Shown piece after piece: positions 42,339 through 50,943 of a stretch of 64,000 nt of DNA. The first letter of the stretch is position 1, and every line of letters begins with the position of its first letter. The notes below the pieces were generated by a model, which worked only from the letters and a program-made list of their open reading frames with translations, had not been told where the DNA came from and searched no databases. The translations under genes and the position numbers were made by a program. Origin of the DNA: Arcicella rigui (lineage in GTDB: Bacteria; Bacteroidota; Bacteroidia; Cytophagales; Spirosomataceae). Location of the stretch: positions 372,001 through 436,000 of the forward strand of contig NZ_JAYFUM010000001.1 of NCBI RefSeq assembly GCF_034929435.1. The letters are read 5' to 3'.

Positions 42339-44249
42339 ATGTATTACGTAGAAAGATACTCTTTCAGCATCAATAGTCGAGAGGCTTTTTGGGCTGAACA
42401 AGCCACTAACATTTCGTGGTTCAAAACTCCAGAACAAACGCTATCTGTTGACGAGAAGGGTTTTTATAGATGGTTCAAAGGAGGCAAGATGAATACTGCC
42501 TATTTGGCCTTAGACTACCATGTAGAGAATGGTAGAGGCGACCAAACTGCCCTTATTTACGACTCCCCAGCTACCAAATCAGTAAAAAAGTATAGCTATA
42601 CAGAATTAACAAGCGAAGTAGCCAAATTGGCGGGCGGACTTAAAAAATTAGGCGTTGCCAAAGGCGATACCGTAGTGATTTATATGCCCATGATTCCACA
42701 AGCGGCAATGGCAATGTTGGCTTGTGCAAGGCTTGGAGCTATTCACTCAGTGGTGTTTGGCGGTTTTGCTCCGCACGAATTAGCCGTTAGAATCGACGAT
42801 GCAAAACCTAAAGTAATTATTTCAGCTTCATGCGGTATCGAGTTTGAAAAAGTAATTCCTTACAAGCCTTTGTTGGATGATGCCGTTCATGCAGCCGAAC
42901 ACAAACCTGACCATTGTGTGATTTTCCAAAGACCACAAGCTCAGGCAGCAATGACCGAACCCCGTGACGTAGATTACGAAACTTTAGTAGCAGATGCCGA
43001 AGAAGCACCTTGTGAAATCGTAGATGCTACCGACCCACTTTATATTCTTTATACTTCTGGCACAACGGGCAAACCTAAAGGTATTGTAAGAGACAACGGC
43101 GGTCATGCTGTGGCGATGCACTTTTCGATGAAAAGTATTTATAATGTAGAGCCGGGCGATGTTTATTGGGCGGCTTCGGATGTAGGTTGGGTAGTTGGGC
43201 ATTCGTACATTATTTATGCACCGTTGATTTATGGTTGTACTACCATTTTGTTTGAAGGAAAACCCATCAGAACTCCCGATGCAGGTACTTTTTGGCGAGT
43301 GATAGAAGAGCATAAAGTAAAATGTTTCTTTACTGCTCCAACGGCTTTTAGGGCAATAAAAAAAGAAGACCCGCATGCCGAATTGATGAAAAAATATGAC
43401 CTTAGTTCATTAAAAGCCATTTACTTAGCTGGCGAACGTTGCGACCCGCCAACCCTTGAATGGTTACAAGAAATTACACAATTGCCTATTTTAGACCACT
43501 GGTGGCAAACCGAAACAGGTTGGGGAATTGTAGGAAATATGGTTGGCATTGAAGCTTTTCCTGTAAAAGCTGGCTCGGCTACGAAGCCAATTTGTGGTTT
43601 TGAACTCAAGATTTTGAATGAAGCAGGCGACGAATTACCAGCCAATCAGAATGGTTATGTTTGTATTAAATTGCCTTTGCCTCCCGGTTGTTTACCTACA
43701 CTTTGGAATGACGACGAGCGTTTCCAAACTTCTTATTTGAATACTTTTGAAGGCTATTACCTCACGGGTGACGGCGGTTATATCGACGACGATGGCTATG
43801 TGTTTATCATGGGTAGAATCGACGACGTAATCAATGTAGCAGGACATAGACTTTCAACGGGAGCAATGGAAGAAATCATTGCTTCGCATCCAGCCGTGGC
43901 AGAATGTGCTGTGGTGGGTATCGCAGATGAATTGCGTGGACAAAGACCTGTCGGTTTTGCAGTGTTGAAAGATGGACAAGCCATTGATGAAAGTACTTTA
44001 GAACAAAATACTGTTTCATTAATCCGTGAGCAAATCGGAGCGGTAGCTTTTTACAGAAATACCATTTTAGTAAAACGTTTACCGAAAACTCGTTCAGGAA
44101 AAATTTTAAGAAAAATTATGCGACAAATTGCTGATGGTGAATCCTTCAATGTGCCATCAACGATTGATGACCCTGCAATTTTGACTGAAATAGCCGAACG
44201 TTTGGAAGAAAGAAAAATCGGAAGTGCGTTTGAATTATTAGTAAAATAG
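42339..44249 (+). CDS. prpE: Propionyl-CoA synthetase (acyl-CoA synthetase family)
   Basis: A 636-residue AMP-forming ligase. The adenylation P-loop YTSGTTGKPKG at residues 238-248 is followed by IVRDNGGHAVAMHFSM, the PrpE/ACSS3 variant. WWQTETGWGI and the hinge GRIDDVINVAGHRLSTG lie later, and the catalytic Lys is in KTRSGKILRKIMRQI (near residue 590). The RDNGGHA and TRSG patterns favour propionate over acetate as substrate, although promiscuity is common. It activates propionate to propionyl-CoA in the cytoplasm. The ATG used gives the usual MYYVERYSFSINSREAFW start. It shares a terminator with the kinase gene. Confidence 0.9.
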   Translation: MYYVERYSFSINSREAFWAEQATNISWFKTPEQTLSVDEKGFYRWFKGGKMNTAYLALDYHVENGRGDQTALIYDSPATKSVKKYSYTELTSEVAKLAGGLKKLGVAKGDTVVIYMPMIPQAAMAMLACARLGAIHSVVFGGFAPHELAVRIDDAKPKVIISASCGIEFEKVIPYKPLLDDAVHAAEHKPDHCVIFQRPQAQAAMTEPRDVDYETLVADAEEAPCEIVDATDPLYILYTSGTTGKPKGIVRDNGGHAVAMHFSMKSIYNVEPGDVYWAASDVGWVVGHSYIIYAPLIYGCTTILFEGKPIRTPDAGTFWRVIEEHKVKCFFTAPTAFRAIKKEDPHAELMKKYDLSSLKAIYLAGERCDPPTLEWLQEITQLPILDHWWQTETGWGIVGNMVGIEAFPVKAGSATKPICGFELKILNEAGDELPANQNGYVCIKLPLPPGCLPTLWNDDERFQTSYLNTFEGYYLTGDGGYIDDDGYVFIMGRIDDVINVAGHRLSTGAMEEIIASHPAVAECAVVGIADELRGQRPVGFAVLKDGQAIDESTLEQNTVSLIREQIGAVAFYRNTILVKRLPKTRSGKILRKIMRQIADGESFNVPSTIDDPAILTEIAERLEERKIGSAFELLVK

Positions 44250-44260
44250 TGTTTAGTTCA

Positions 44261-44307
44261 TACAAAAAATGCCTAACAATATTAATCATTGTTAGGCATT
44301 TTTTGTA
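44261..44307. terminator. Bidirectional terminator between prpE and the hybrid kinase gene
   Basis: TACAAAAAATGCCTAACAAT (44261-44280) and its exact complement (44288-44307) form a 20-base-pair stem with a 7-base loop and a T/A run on both sides. Confidence 0.92.
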
Positions 44308-44334
44308 TAAGCTATTTTGTTGAAATAAGGTATT

Positions 44335-47300
44335 TTACACTACTTCTTTGCTGAGTTTTTGGTAATTGGCATTAATTTTCCCACCCCATTTTTCTAACAG
44401 TTTCACAAAAGCCTCCAACTGGAACGGTTTTCCAATATAATCGTCCATACCTACTTCATCACATTCAGACTTACAGTCGTTCATCATGTTGGCAGTCATT
44501 GCAACAATAATTGGCTGAATGATATTTTCTTTTTTACGAATAAGACTGGTAGCCTCCAAACCATCCATTACAGGCATTTGTAAGTCCATCAGTACAATAT
44601 CATAATGTTTCTTATTGAAAGCTTCAACGGCCAATTGACCATTTTCAGCTAAGTCGGCCTCATAGCCTAATTTACTCAACACTTTAAGCGTGAATTTCTG
44701 ATTCATTGGATTGTCTTCCGCCACTAAAATAGAAATCGGGAAACGCTCTGCAAAATCGCTGGCTAATTTCTGGACAACGGGCTGATTACTTGATTTTTCA
44801 GTCAAAACTCTATTTTCTTTAAGTGTTAAATTAGTAAGGATATTTTTATATAAAACGTATTGTTTTACGGGTTTTGTCATGACCGAACAGAACAAGTGCG
44901 AGAAATCCTTGTGCTTTTCATCAGCAATTGAACTTAAAAGAATGATTGGTAAGTTGGGTTTTTTATGATAAATAACTTTAGAAACCTCAATACCATCCAT
45001 TTCTGGCATTTGCATATCCGTAATGACAAGGCTTAAATCTGGATGTTTTTCTACGTACTCCAAAGCCTCTTTTCCAGATGATGCCACTATCGGAATCATT
45101 TTCCACAATTCAAGCTGAGATTTTAGAATACTTCTATTGGTTGAATTATCATCTATCACCAATATTTTTTTGTTTTCTAAAAAGTCTGCTCGCATCGGTG
45201 CTGGCGGAGCTATTTCAGGGGCATTGCTTGGTTCTACTTTAATGGTGAAAGTGAAAGTTGTGCCTTTGCCATAAGTACTTTCAACTTCCATTTTTCCGCC
45301 CATGAGTCGTACCAATTTTTCGCTAATCACCAAGCCCAAACCTGTACCGCCATAACGGCGAGTGGTAGAAGAATCTACTTGAGAAAAGGCTTTAAACAGA
45401 CGGTCTAATTTATCTGCTGGAATACCAATGCCTGTATCTTTTACTTGGAAACCAATTTCTAAGGCTTTATTTGGTTCATTTCTCACCATAAAGATTCGAG
45501 TGAAAATTTCCCCTTTTTCAGTGAATTTGATGGCATTACCAATCAGATTCATTAATACTTGTCTCAAACGCAAACTATCACCAATAATTTGTGTAGGTAC
45601 ATCTGGTTCAATTTGATAAAGTAAATCCAATTTGAGCGTAGCTGCTTTTACGGCAAATACATCCAAGATTTCTTCTGTACAAACTCTGATATTAAAATCC
45701 TTCGATTCTAATTCCATTTTACCAGATTCAATTTTAGAAAAATCTAAAATGTCATTAATTACCGCCAATAAATCATCTCCACAAGCGTGAATCGTTCTTG
45801 AATAATTTCTTTGTTCTTCGTTTAATTCTGTTTCTTCCAAAAGCGAGGCTACTCCGATAATACCGTTCAATGGCGTTCTGATTTCGTGGCTCATAGTAGC
45901 CAAGAAAATACTTTTAGCTTTGTTGGCTTGTTCGGCTTCTTTTCGGGCTTTTCTTTCCTGAATTGTAGATTCCATCAACTGAGCAGTACGCAATTTTACT
46001 TCTTTTTCAAGAAGCATTTTTTGCTTGTTCATCTTACCAATGCGGTATTTGTAATAGCCAAAAGTACCGCCAATGATTGATAGAAACATAATTAACTTAA
46101 ACCACCAAGTCAGCCAAAAGGGTGGAAGTATCGTAATGTTAATGGCTGTTCCTTCGTTGTTCCAAACGCCGTCGTTGTTAGAAGCTCTTACTCTGAATAC
46201 ATAATTTCCCGGGTCTAAATTGGTATAAGTGGCTTCTCGTTTCGTACCGATTTCGTTCCACATTTTATCAAAACCTTCCAACTTATAAGCATACTGGTTT
46301 TTTTCAGAAAGTGTATAGTTCAATGCTGAAAATACAAACGTAATAACCGATTGCTCTACCGATAGCACAATTTTAGGCGTTTCGGTGATGCTTACTTGAA
46401 GTGGCGAGTTTTTTTCGTTTTGTTTTACAGATTTATTAAGTATCAGTAAATCAGTAATATAAACAGGTGGAATGTAGTCGTTGTTGGTAATACGTTCTGG
46501 ATAAAAAGCATTATAACCATTTGGCCCGCCAAAATAAATGCGTCCATCACTTGTTTTGAGTGATGAATTAGATTTGAATTCGTTGCCTTGCAAACCATCC
46601 GAAATATCATACTTACGAAACTTTTTGCTGTTTGGATTGTAGCTGGCAATACCTTTGTTGGTACTAATCCAATAGTTCCCAGTATTGTCTTTTACGATAG
46701 CATGAATGACATTATTAGGCAATCCGTTATCTTCTGTAATTCTGGTAAATGTTCCTTTTTTTGCTCGATAAATACTTAGCCCTACACCAGTACCAATCCA
46801 TAAATCTCCGTTATCATTTTGGAAAATGGTATTAATCAAATTGCTACTTAAACTGTTTACATTTTTAGGGTCATGCTTATAATGCGTAAAAGTTTTGGTC
46901 AGTGTATTGTATTTATCTAAGCCATTTTCTGTGCCAATCCAAAGATTATTATTTTTATCAAGATATAAAGCTCTTACGAAATTGTCTGCAATCGTATTGG
47001 GATTGTTGGGGTCGTTCAGAAAATGCGTAAAAGTTTTAGTTTTACGGTCATAATAATTAAGCCCACCTCTCCAAGTACCAACCCAGAGATTAGCCTGTTG
47101 GTCTTTTGCAAGACAACTTACACTTTTCGCTGAAAGGCTATTCGAAAGGTTTTCATCTTGAACATGATGAGTAAATTTTCCAGTTTGTGTATTGAATAAA
47201 TCAAATCCGCCTCTGTGGTAGCCCAGAGCTAAAATATCTTTTTCGACCTCAATAACCGAAACTACATAGTCTGAATTTGGACTATTAGGGTTATTCGCCT

Positions 47301-48504
47301 GTTTTTTGTAAAAAGTATATTGGTTGGTTTTAGGGTCGTATTTATTCAAGCCACCGCCATCAGTACCTATCCAAATATTTCCTCTTGAATCGTTTGTAAG
47401 TGCAAGAACAATATCATTATTCAAGCTATTTTGTCCAATGCGGTGTTTAAAAAGGGGAAATTTATTAGTAGATTTTGCTAAGAAATTCACGCCGCCCGAA
47501 TACGTACCCACCCAAATATTACCGATATTGTCTTTGTATAAACAGTAAATGGAATTGTTACTTAGACTGTTGTTGTCGTAAGGGTCGTTGATAAGTGTTG
47601 TAAATGTATTTTTTGATACATCATAAATACTTATTCCACCGTTTTCAGTTCCTATCCAAAGATTGCCAAAATCATCTTCAACAAATGAAAGTATGTCGTC
47701 GTGTCCAAGGCTTTGAGGGTTGGTAGGATTGTGGCGAAATGACAAAAATGTATTGTCAGCAGGATTGTACTTAGCGATACCACCAGCCAAAGTACCCACC
47801 CAAAGATTGTTCTTGCTGTCTTTAAAAACAGCTTTTATAAAATTGGAGTTAAGACTTTTCGGGTCTTTTTCATTATGAAAAAACTGTGTAAATACTTGGG
47901 TTTCTGGATTGAGTTTATTGAGTCCGTTTTGCGTAGCTATCCAAATATTTTGCTTGTCGTCTTCACAAATTCTAAAAATGTAATCATTGCTGATAGAGTT
48001 TTTATTTTGCTCATCATGCTTGAAGGCAATCGTTTTTCTATTTTTAGGATTGAATAAGTACAAGCCAGCGTTTGTTCCAAGCCAAATTCTTTTTTTACTA
48101 TCTCTAAAAATATCTCTGATAATTAGCTTGCCATTTTGTGTAAAAACGTGCGAAAAAGTCTCTTTTTTTCTGTCAAATTTATCAAGTCCGCTACCAGTGG
48201 CTACCCAAATATTACTGTCTTCGTCTTCTAAAATATCGTAAACACTGTTGTCGGCAATACTTTCATTGTTCGTAACGATGTGTTTGTAAATCGTAAATTT
48301 ATACGCATCAAACTTATTAAGACCTTCGTCCGTAGCAAACCACATAAAACCCTTGCTATCTTTCAAGATAGCACTTACATGGCTTTGCGAAAGTCCCTCA
48401 TTATTAGAAAATCGTTTGAAATTAACGTAATCCGACTGGGCAAATATGGGAGGTACAGCAATATGAAAGTAAATAAGCGATATGAATATAAGTCGTTTCA
48501 ACAT
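44335..48504 (-). CDS. Hybrid sensor histidine kinase with Reg_prop propeller and two receivers
   Basis: A 1389-residue transmembrane sensor. After a signal peptide (residues 1-22), about 13 Reg_prop repeats with W(I/V)GT or WIGT motifs form a periplasmic double propeller to about residue 690. A Y_Y_Y domain follows (DPGNYVFRVRASNNDGVWN), then one membrane helix near residues 810-828, a coiled-coil, HisKA with MSHEIRTPLNG (His873), HATPase with LMNLIGNAIKF and GTGLGL, receiver 1 (Asp1163 in ITDMQMPEMDG) and receiver 2 (Asp1307 in LMDLQMPVMDG). No AraC-type DNA-binding domain is present, unlike classical HTCS. The output partner is not in the window. Confidence 0.93.
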   Translation of the reverse strand: MLKRLIFISLIYFHIAVPPIFAQSDYVNFKRFSNNEGLSQSHVSAILKDSKGFMWFATDEGLNKFDAYKFTIYKHIVTNNESIADNSVYDILEDEDSNIWVATGSGLDKFDRKKETFSHVFTQNGKLIIRDIFRDSKKRIWLGTNAGLYLFNPKNRKTIAFKHDEQNKNSISNDYIFRICEDDKQNIWIATQNGLNKLNPETQVFTQFFHNEKDPKSLNSNFIKAVFKDSKNNLWVGTLAGGIAKYNPADNTFLSFRHNPTNPQSLGHDDILSFVEDDFGNLWIGTENGGISIYDVSKNTFTTLINDPYDNNSLSNNSIYCLYKDNIGNIWVGTYSGGVNFLAKSTNKFPLFKHRIGQNSLNNDIVLALTNDSRGNIWIGTDGGGLNKYDPKTNQYTFYKKQANNPNSPNSDYVVSVIEVEKDILALGYHRGGFDLFNTQTGKFTHHVQDENLSNSLSAKSVSCLAKDQQANLWVGTWRGGLNYYDRKTKTFTHFLNDPNNPNTIADNFVRALYLDKNNNLWIGTENGLDKYNTLTKTFTHYKHDPKNVNSLSSNLINTIFQNDNGDLWIGTGVGLSIYRAKKGTFTRITEDNGLPNNVIHAIVKDNTGNYWISTNKGIASYNPNSKKFRKYDISDGLQGNEFKSNSSLKTSDGRIYFGGPNGYNAFYPERITNNDYIPPVYITDLLILNKSVKQNEKNSPLQVSITETPKIVLSVEQSVITFVFSALNYTLSEKNQYAYKLEGFDKMWNEIGTKREATYTNLDPGNYVFRVRASNNDGVWNNEGTAINITILPPFWLTWWFKLIMFLSIIGGTFGYYKYRIGKMNKQKMLLEKEVKLRTAQLMESTIQERKARKEAEQANKAKSIFLATMSHEIRTPLNGIIGVASLLEETELNEEQRNYSRTIHACGDDLLAVINDILDFSKIESGKMELESKDFNIRVCTEEILDVFAVKAATLKLDLLYQIEPDVPTQIIGDSLRLRQVLMNLIGNAIKFTEKGEIFTRIFMVRNEPNKALEIGFQVKDTGIGIPADKLDRLFKAFSQVDSSTTRRYGGTGLGLVISEKLVRLMGGKMEVESTYGKGTTFTFTIKVEPSNAPEIAPPAPMRADFLENKKILVIDDNSTNRSILKSQLELWKMIPIVASSGKEALEYVEKHPDLSLVITDMQMPEMDGIEVSKVIYHKKPNLPIILLSSIADEKHKDFSHLFCSVMTKPVKQYVLYKNILTNLTLKENRVLTEKSSNQPVVQKLASDFAERFPISILVAEDNPMNQKFTLKVLSKLGYEADLAENGQLAVEAFNKKHYDIVLMDLQMPVMDGLEATSLIRKKENIIQPIIVAMTANMMNDCKSECDEVGMDDYIGKPFQLEAFVKLLEKWGGKINANYQKLSKEVV

Positions 48505-48839
48505 AATTGATAGTTCGTGGTTATGCTTTATTATCAGATTCAGGATTAATACAAGTTTGATGATGAATCAAAAAAAGGTTTGTTATAGTCATTTCTACTT
48601 CTTGTACTTGTATTAACAATAATCAGGCTAATATTATTTACTCAATAAAATTTACTGTTTTTTTTCTGGATTAAAAAACTTTCATGGAAGTTTTTGCAGG
48701 GAGACGTAAAGATGCAAATATTTTGAGCGATTAAAAAAATATTTAATTGAAAAAAAAACGTTTCGTTTTTCGAGAACTTTCTTTTTGTAAAAAAGAAAAA
48801 TCTGAAAACGAAACGTTAAAAAATACAGTAAAAAGCGAG
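48505..48839. other. 335-base spacer between hybrid kinase and GH20 genes
   Basis: It contains the long GH20 terminator at 48757-48817. The rest (48505-48756) is AT-rich with no recognised gene or clear promoter of the TAnnTTTG kind. Confidence 0.5.
48757..48817 (-). terminator. Long terminator of the GH20 gene
   Basis: AACGTTTCGTTTT (48757-48769) pairs with AAAACGAAACGTT (48805-48817), and a second inner stem (TTTCTTTTT/AAAAAGAAA) lies within the loop. An eight-base T-run follows on the minus strand. Confidence 0.88.
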
Positions 48840-50729
48840 TTATTTACTGGCTCTTTTCTCTAATTCTGCTCTTTTTAAAGTAATTAAATGACCAATTGGC
48901 TGACCTTTGCGATAGGTAATTACTCTAAGTGTAATTGGCCCTTCTGGAGCTTCAATGGTTTTAGTATATTTTGTTGAAAAGTTATCAGGCATCGTGTCGT
49001 CGATACTGTAATAAATGTCTAAATCAGCTATTTCAGTACCTAATTCAATACTTAGTTTGCCGTCTTTCAAGCTCGTTTTCACGATTGCGTCATACACCGC
49101 ACGAGAGAAATTTACTTGTGCCAAACTTGCTCTTTCAAAATGTGCTTCCATACGTTTTGAGAAATTGTCCCAATTTTTTGAAGCTTTCGGCGACCAATAA
49201 ACGTCTGCCAAAGCCCAAACTCTTGGGTAAGACATGTACTCTGCATAACGTAAATTCGGAATTTGTTCCGTCCAAAGGTTAGCTTGTCCGCCTAAAATAT
49301 ACTTGGCATCTACACCATCGGGTACGGGTTCAAAACTATAACTTTTACTTACTCTCAAGCCTGCGTAAATTGGCGGGTCAACTGTATTTTCGCCTTGGTT
49401 GTAATCTATATAAACAAAAGTTGTTGGCGTCATTACTACGTCGTGTCCTAATTTTGCCGCTTCAATTCCGCCTTTGATGCCTCTCCAGCTCATTACGGTT
49501 GCTTCTGGCGAAATACCGCCTTCTAAGATTTCATCCCAACCGATGAGCTTTTTACCTTTCGCTTTCAAGATTTTCTCTAAACGATTCATAAAATAGCCTT
49601 GTAAGTCTTCTACGTGATGAATTTTGAGTTTTCTCATCAATTCTTGACAACCTTCGTCTGCTGCCCAAAAACCTTTGTAGCACTCGTCACCGCCTACGTG
49701 AATGTATGGATTAGGGAAAAGTGCGGCTACTTCCGTGAATACTTTATCCAAAAACTCATATACTTTTTCGTCTGAAGGATTCAAGGTATTTTCATACAAA
49801 ACTTTGAAAGTACCGTTTCCGTACCAATCAGCAATGGAAGCTCCCGGATTGACAAACGTTTTTGGATTTTTATTACAACTCAATTCTGGATATGCCGCAA
49901 TTGCCGCCATGCTATGACCTGGCACGTCGATTTCAGGTACAATCGTTACGTTGCGTTCTTGGGCATAACGTACCACTTCTTTGATGTCTTCTTGTGTATA
50001 AAAACCTCCTTCAGTTGCTGCTTCGCCTTCTTTCGGAATGGCACGGTCGCCAAAATGCCCTGAGCGAGGTACTCTGTAAGCACCCACTTGCGTAAGTTTC
50101 GGTAAAGATTTGATTTCGATTCTCCAACCTTCATCATCTGTCAAATGCCAGTGAAAAGTATTGTATTTCATGCGAGCCAATTGGTCGATGTATTTTTTTA
50201 CGTCTTCTTTTGAGAAGAAATTACGGCTCACATCAAACATTACGCCACGCCAAGCGAATCGTGGATAATCGGTAATTTTTACGGCTGGAACTGTCCAAGC
50301 TGTTTTAACTAATTCTTTACCTTCAATTTCTTTTGGTAATAATTGCACTAAAGTTTGAATACCATAAAATAAACCAGCCGAAGTATTTGCCGAGATGTTT
50401 ACGCCTTTGGCATTCGATTCAAAAGTATAGCCTTCTTTACCGATTTTTTCGTTTGGTACGTCGTTGATATTTAATTGAATCGCTCCATTTTTTCCTTCTT
50501 GTACTTTCAAAGAGAAACCTGTTGGCGTACTGATTTTTTGTGCCAACATTTCTGCCGTAGCACGCCCTTCTGCTTTATTGAAAGTAATCACTGAAGATTT
50601 ATTGAGCGTAAATACGCCGCTAAGTTCGGTGATTTCAACGGGTTGGGGAATAATGTTTACAGGAACTTTTTGAGCTTGAGCCGTGAAACCGACCGCCAGA
50701 GAAAGTAAAATCAACAATGATTTTTTCAT
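48840..50729 (-). CDS. Beta-N-acetylhexosaminidase, family GH20
   Basis: A 629-residue exported glycosidase. The signal peptide (residues 1-19, cut after AQA) is followed by the GH20b domain, then the TIM barrel. Catalytic motifs are HWHLTDDEGWRIEIKSLP (about residue 195) and HVGGDECYKG with Asp348-Glu349, the assisting and acid residues. WDEILEGG and the conserved Trp in NLWTEQIPN are present. A C-terminal domain with a chitobiase/beta-hexosaminidase-like region (IYYSIDDTMPDNFSTKY) closes the protein. It releases terminal GlcNAc or GalNAc from glycans or chitin fragments in the periplasm. It is divergent from the debranching-type glycosidase. Confidence 0.95.
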   Translation of the reverse strand: MKKSLLILLSLAVGFTAQAQKVPVNIIPQPVEITELSGVFTLNKSSVITFNKAEGRATAEMLAQKISTPTGFSLKVQEGKNGAIQLNINDVPNEKIGKEGYTFESNAKGVNISANTSAGLFYGIQTLVQLLPKEIEGKELVKTAWTVPAVKITDYPRFAWRGVMFDVSRNFFSKEDVKKYIDQLARMKYNTFHWHLTDDEGWRIEIKSLPKLTQVGAYRVPRSGHFGDRAIPKEGEAATEGGFYTQEDIKEVVRYAQERNVTIVPEIDVPGHSMAAIAAYPELSCNKNPKTFVNPGASIADWYGNGTFKVLYENTLNPSDEKVYEFLDKVFTEVAALFPNPYIHVGGDECYKGFWAADEGCQELMRKLKIHHVEDLQGYFMNRLEKILKAKGKKLIGWDEILEGGISPEATVMSWRGIKGGIEAAKLGHDVVMTPTTFVYIDYNQGENTVDPPIYAGLRVSKSYSFEPVPDGVDAKYILGGQANLWTEQIPNLRYAEYMSYPRVWALADVYWSPKASKNWDNFSKRMEAHFERASLAQVNFSRAVYDAIVKTSLKDGKLSIELGTEIADLDIYYSIDDTMPDNFSTKYTKTIEAPEGPITLRVITYRKGQPIGHLITLKRAELEKRASK

Positions 50730-50943
50730 CGAGAATATAGTTTTTGTTGTGACAAAGTTTTACTAAATACAATTATACCATTTTTCAGGACGGATTCCTT
50801 ACAGAGTATGGTATTTTACTTGAGAAATTTCCCTTATTTTGTTTACAAATTTTCTATTATTTATGCTAAAAAATACCCTGAATTGTCTGTAATTCAACAA
50901 TAAATAATAGCATTGCTCTTCCATTTTTATAAATAAATAATCC

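Noticed and set aside
42984..43376. 130-codon frame antisense to prpE
   Set aside because: It mirrors conserved adenylation-domain codons and encodes no recognisable protein.
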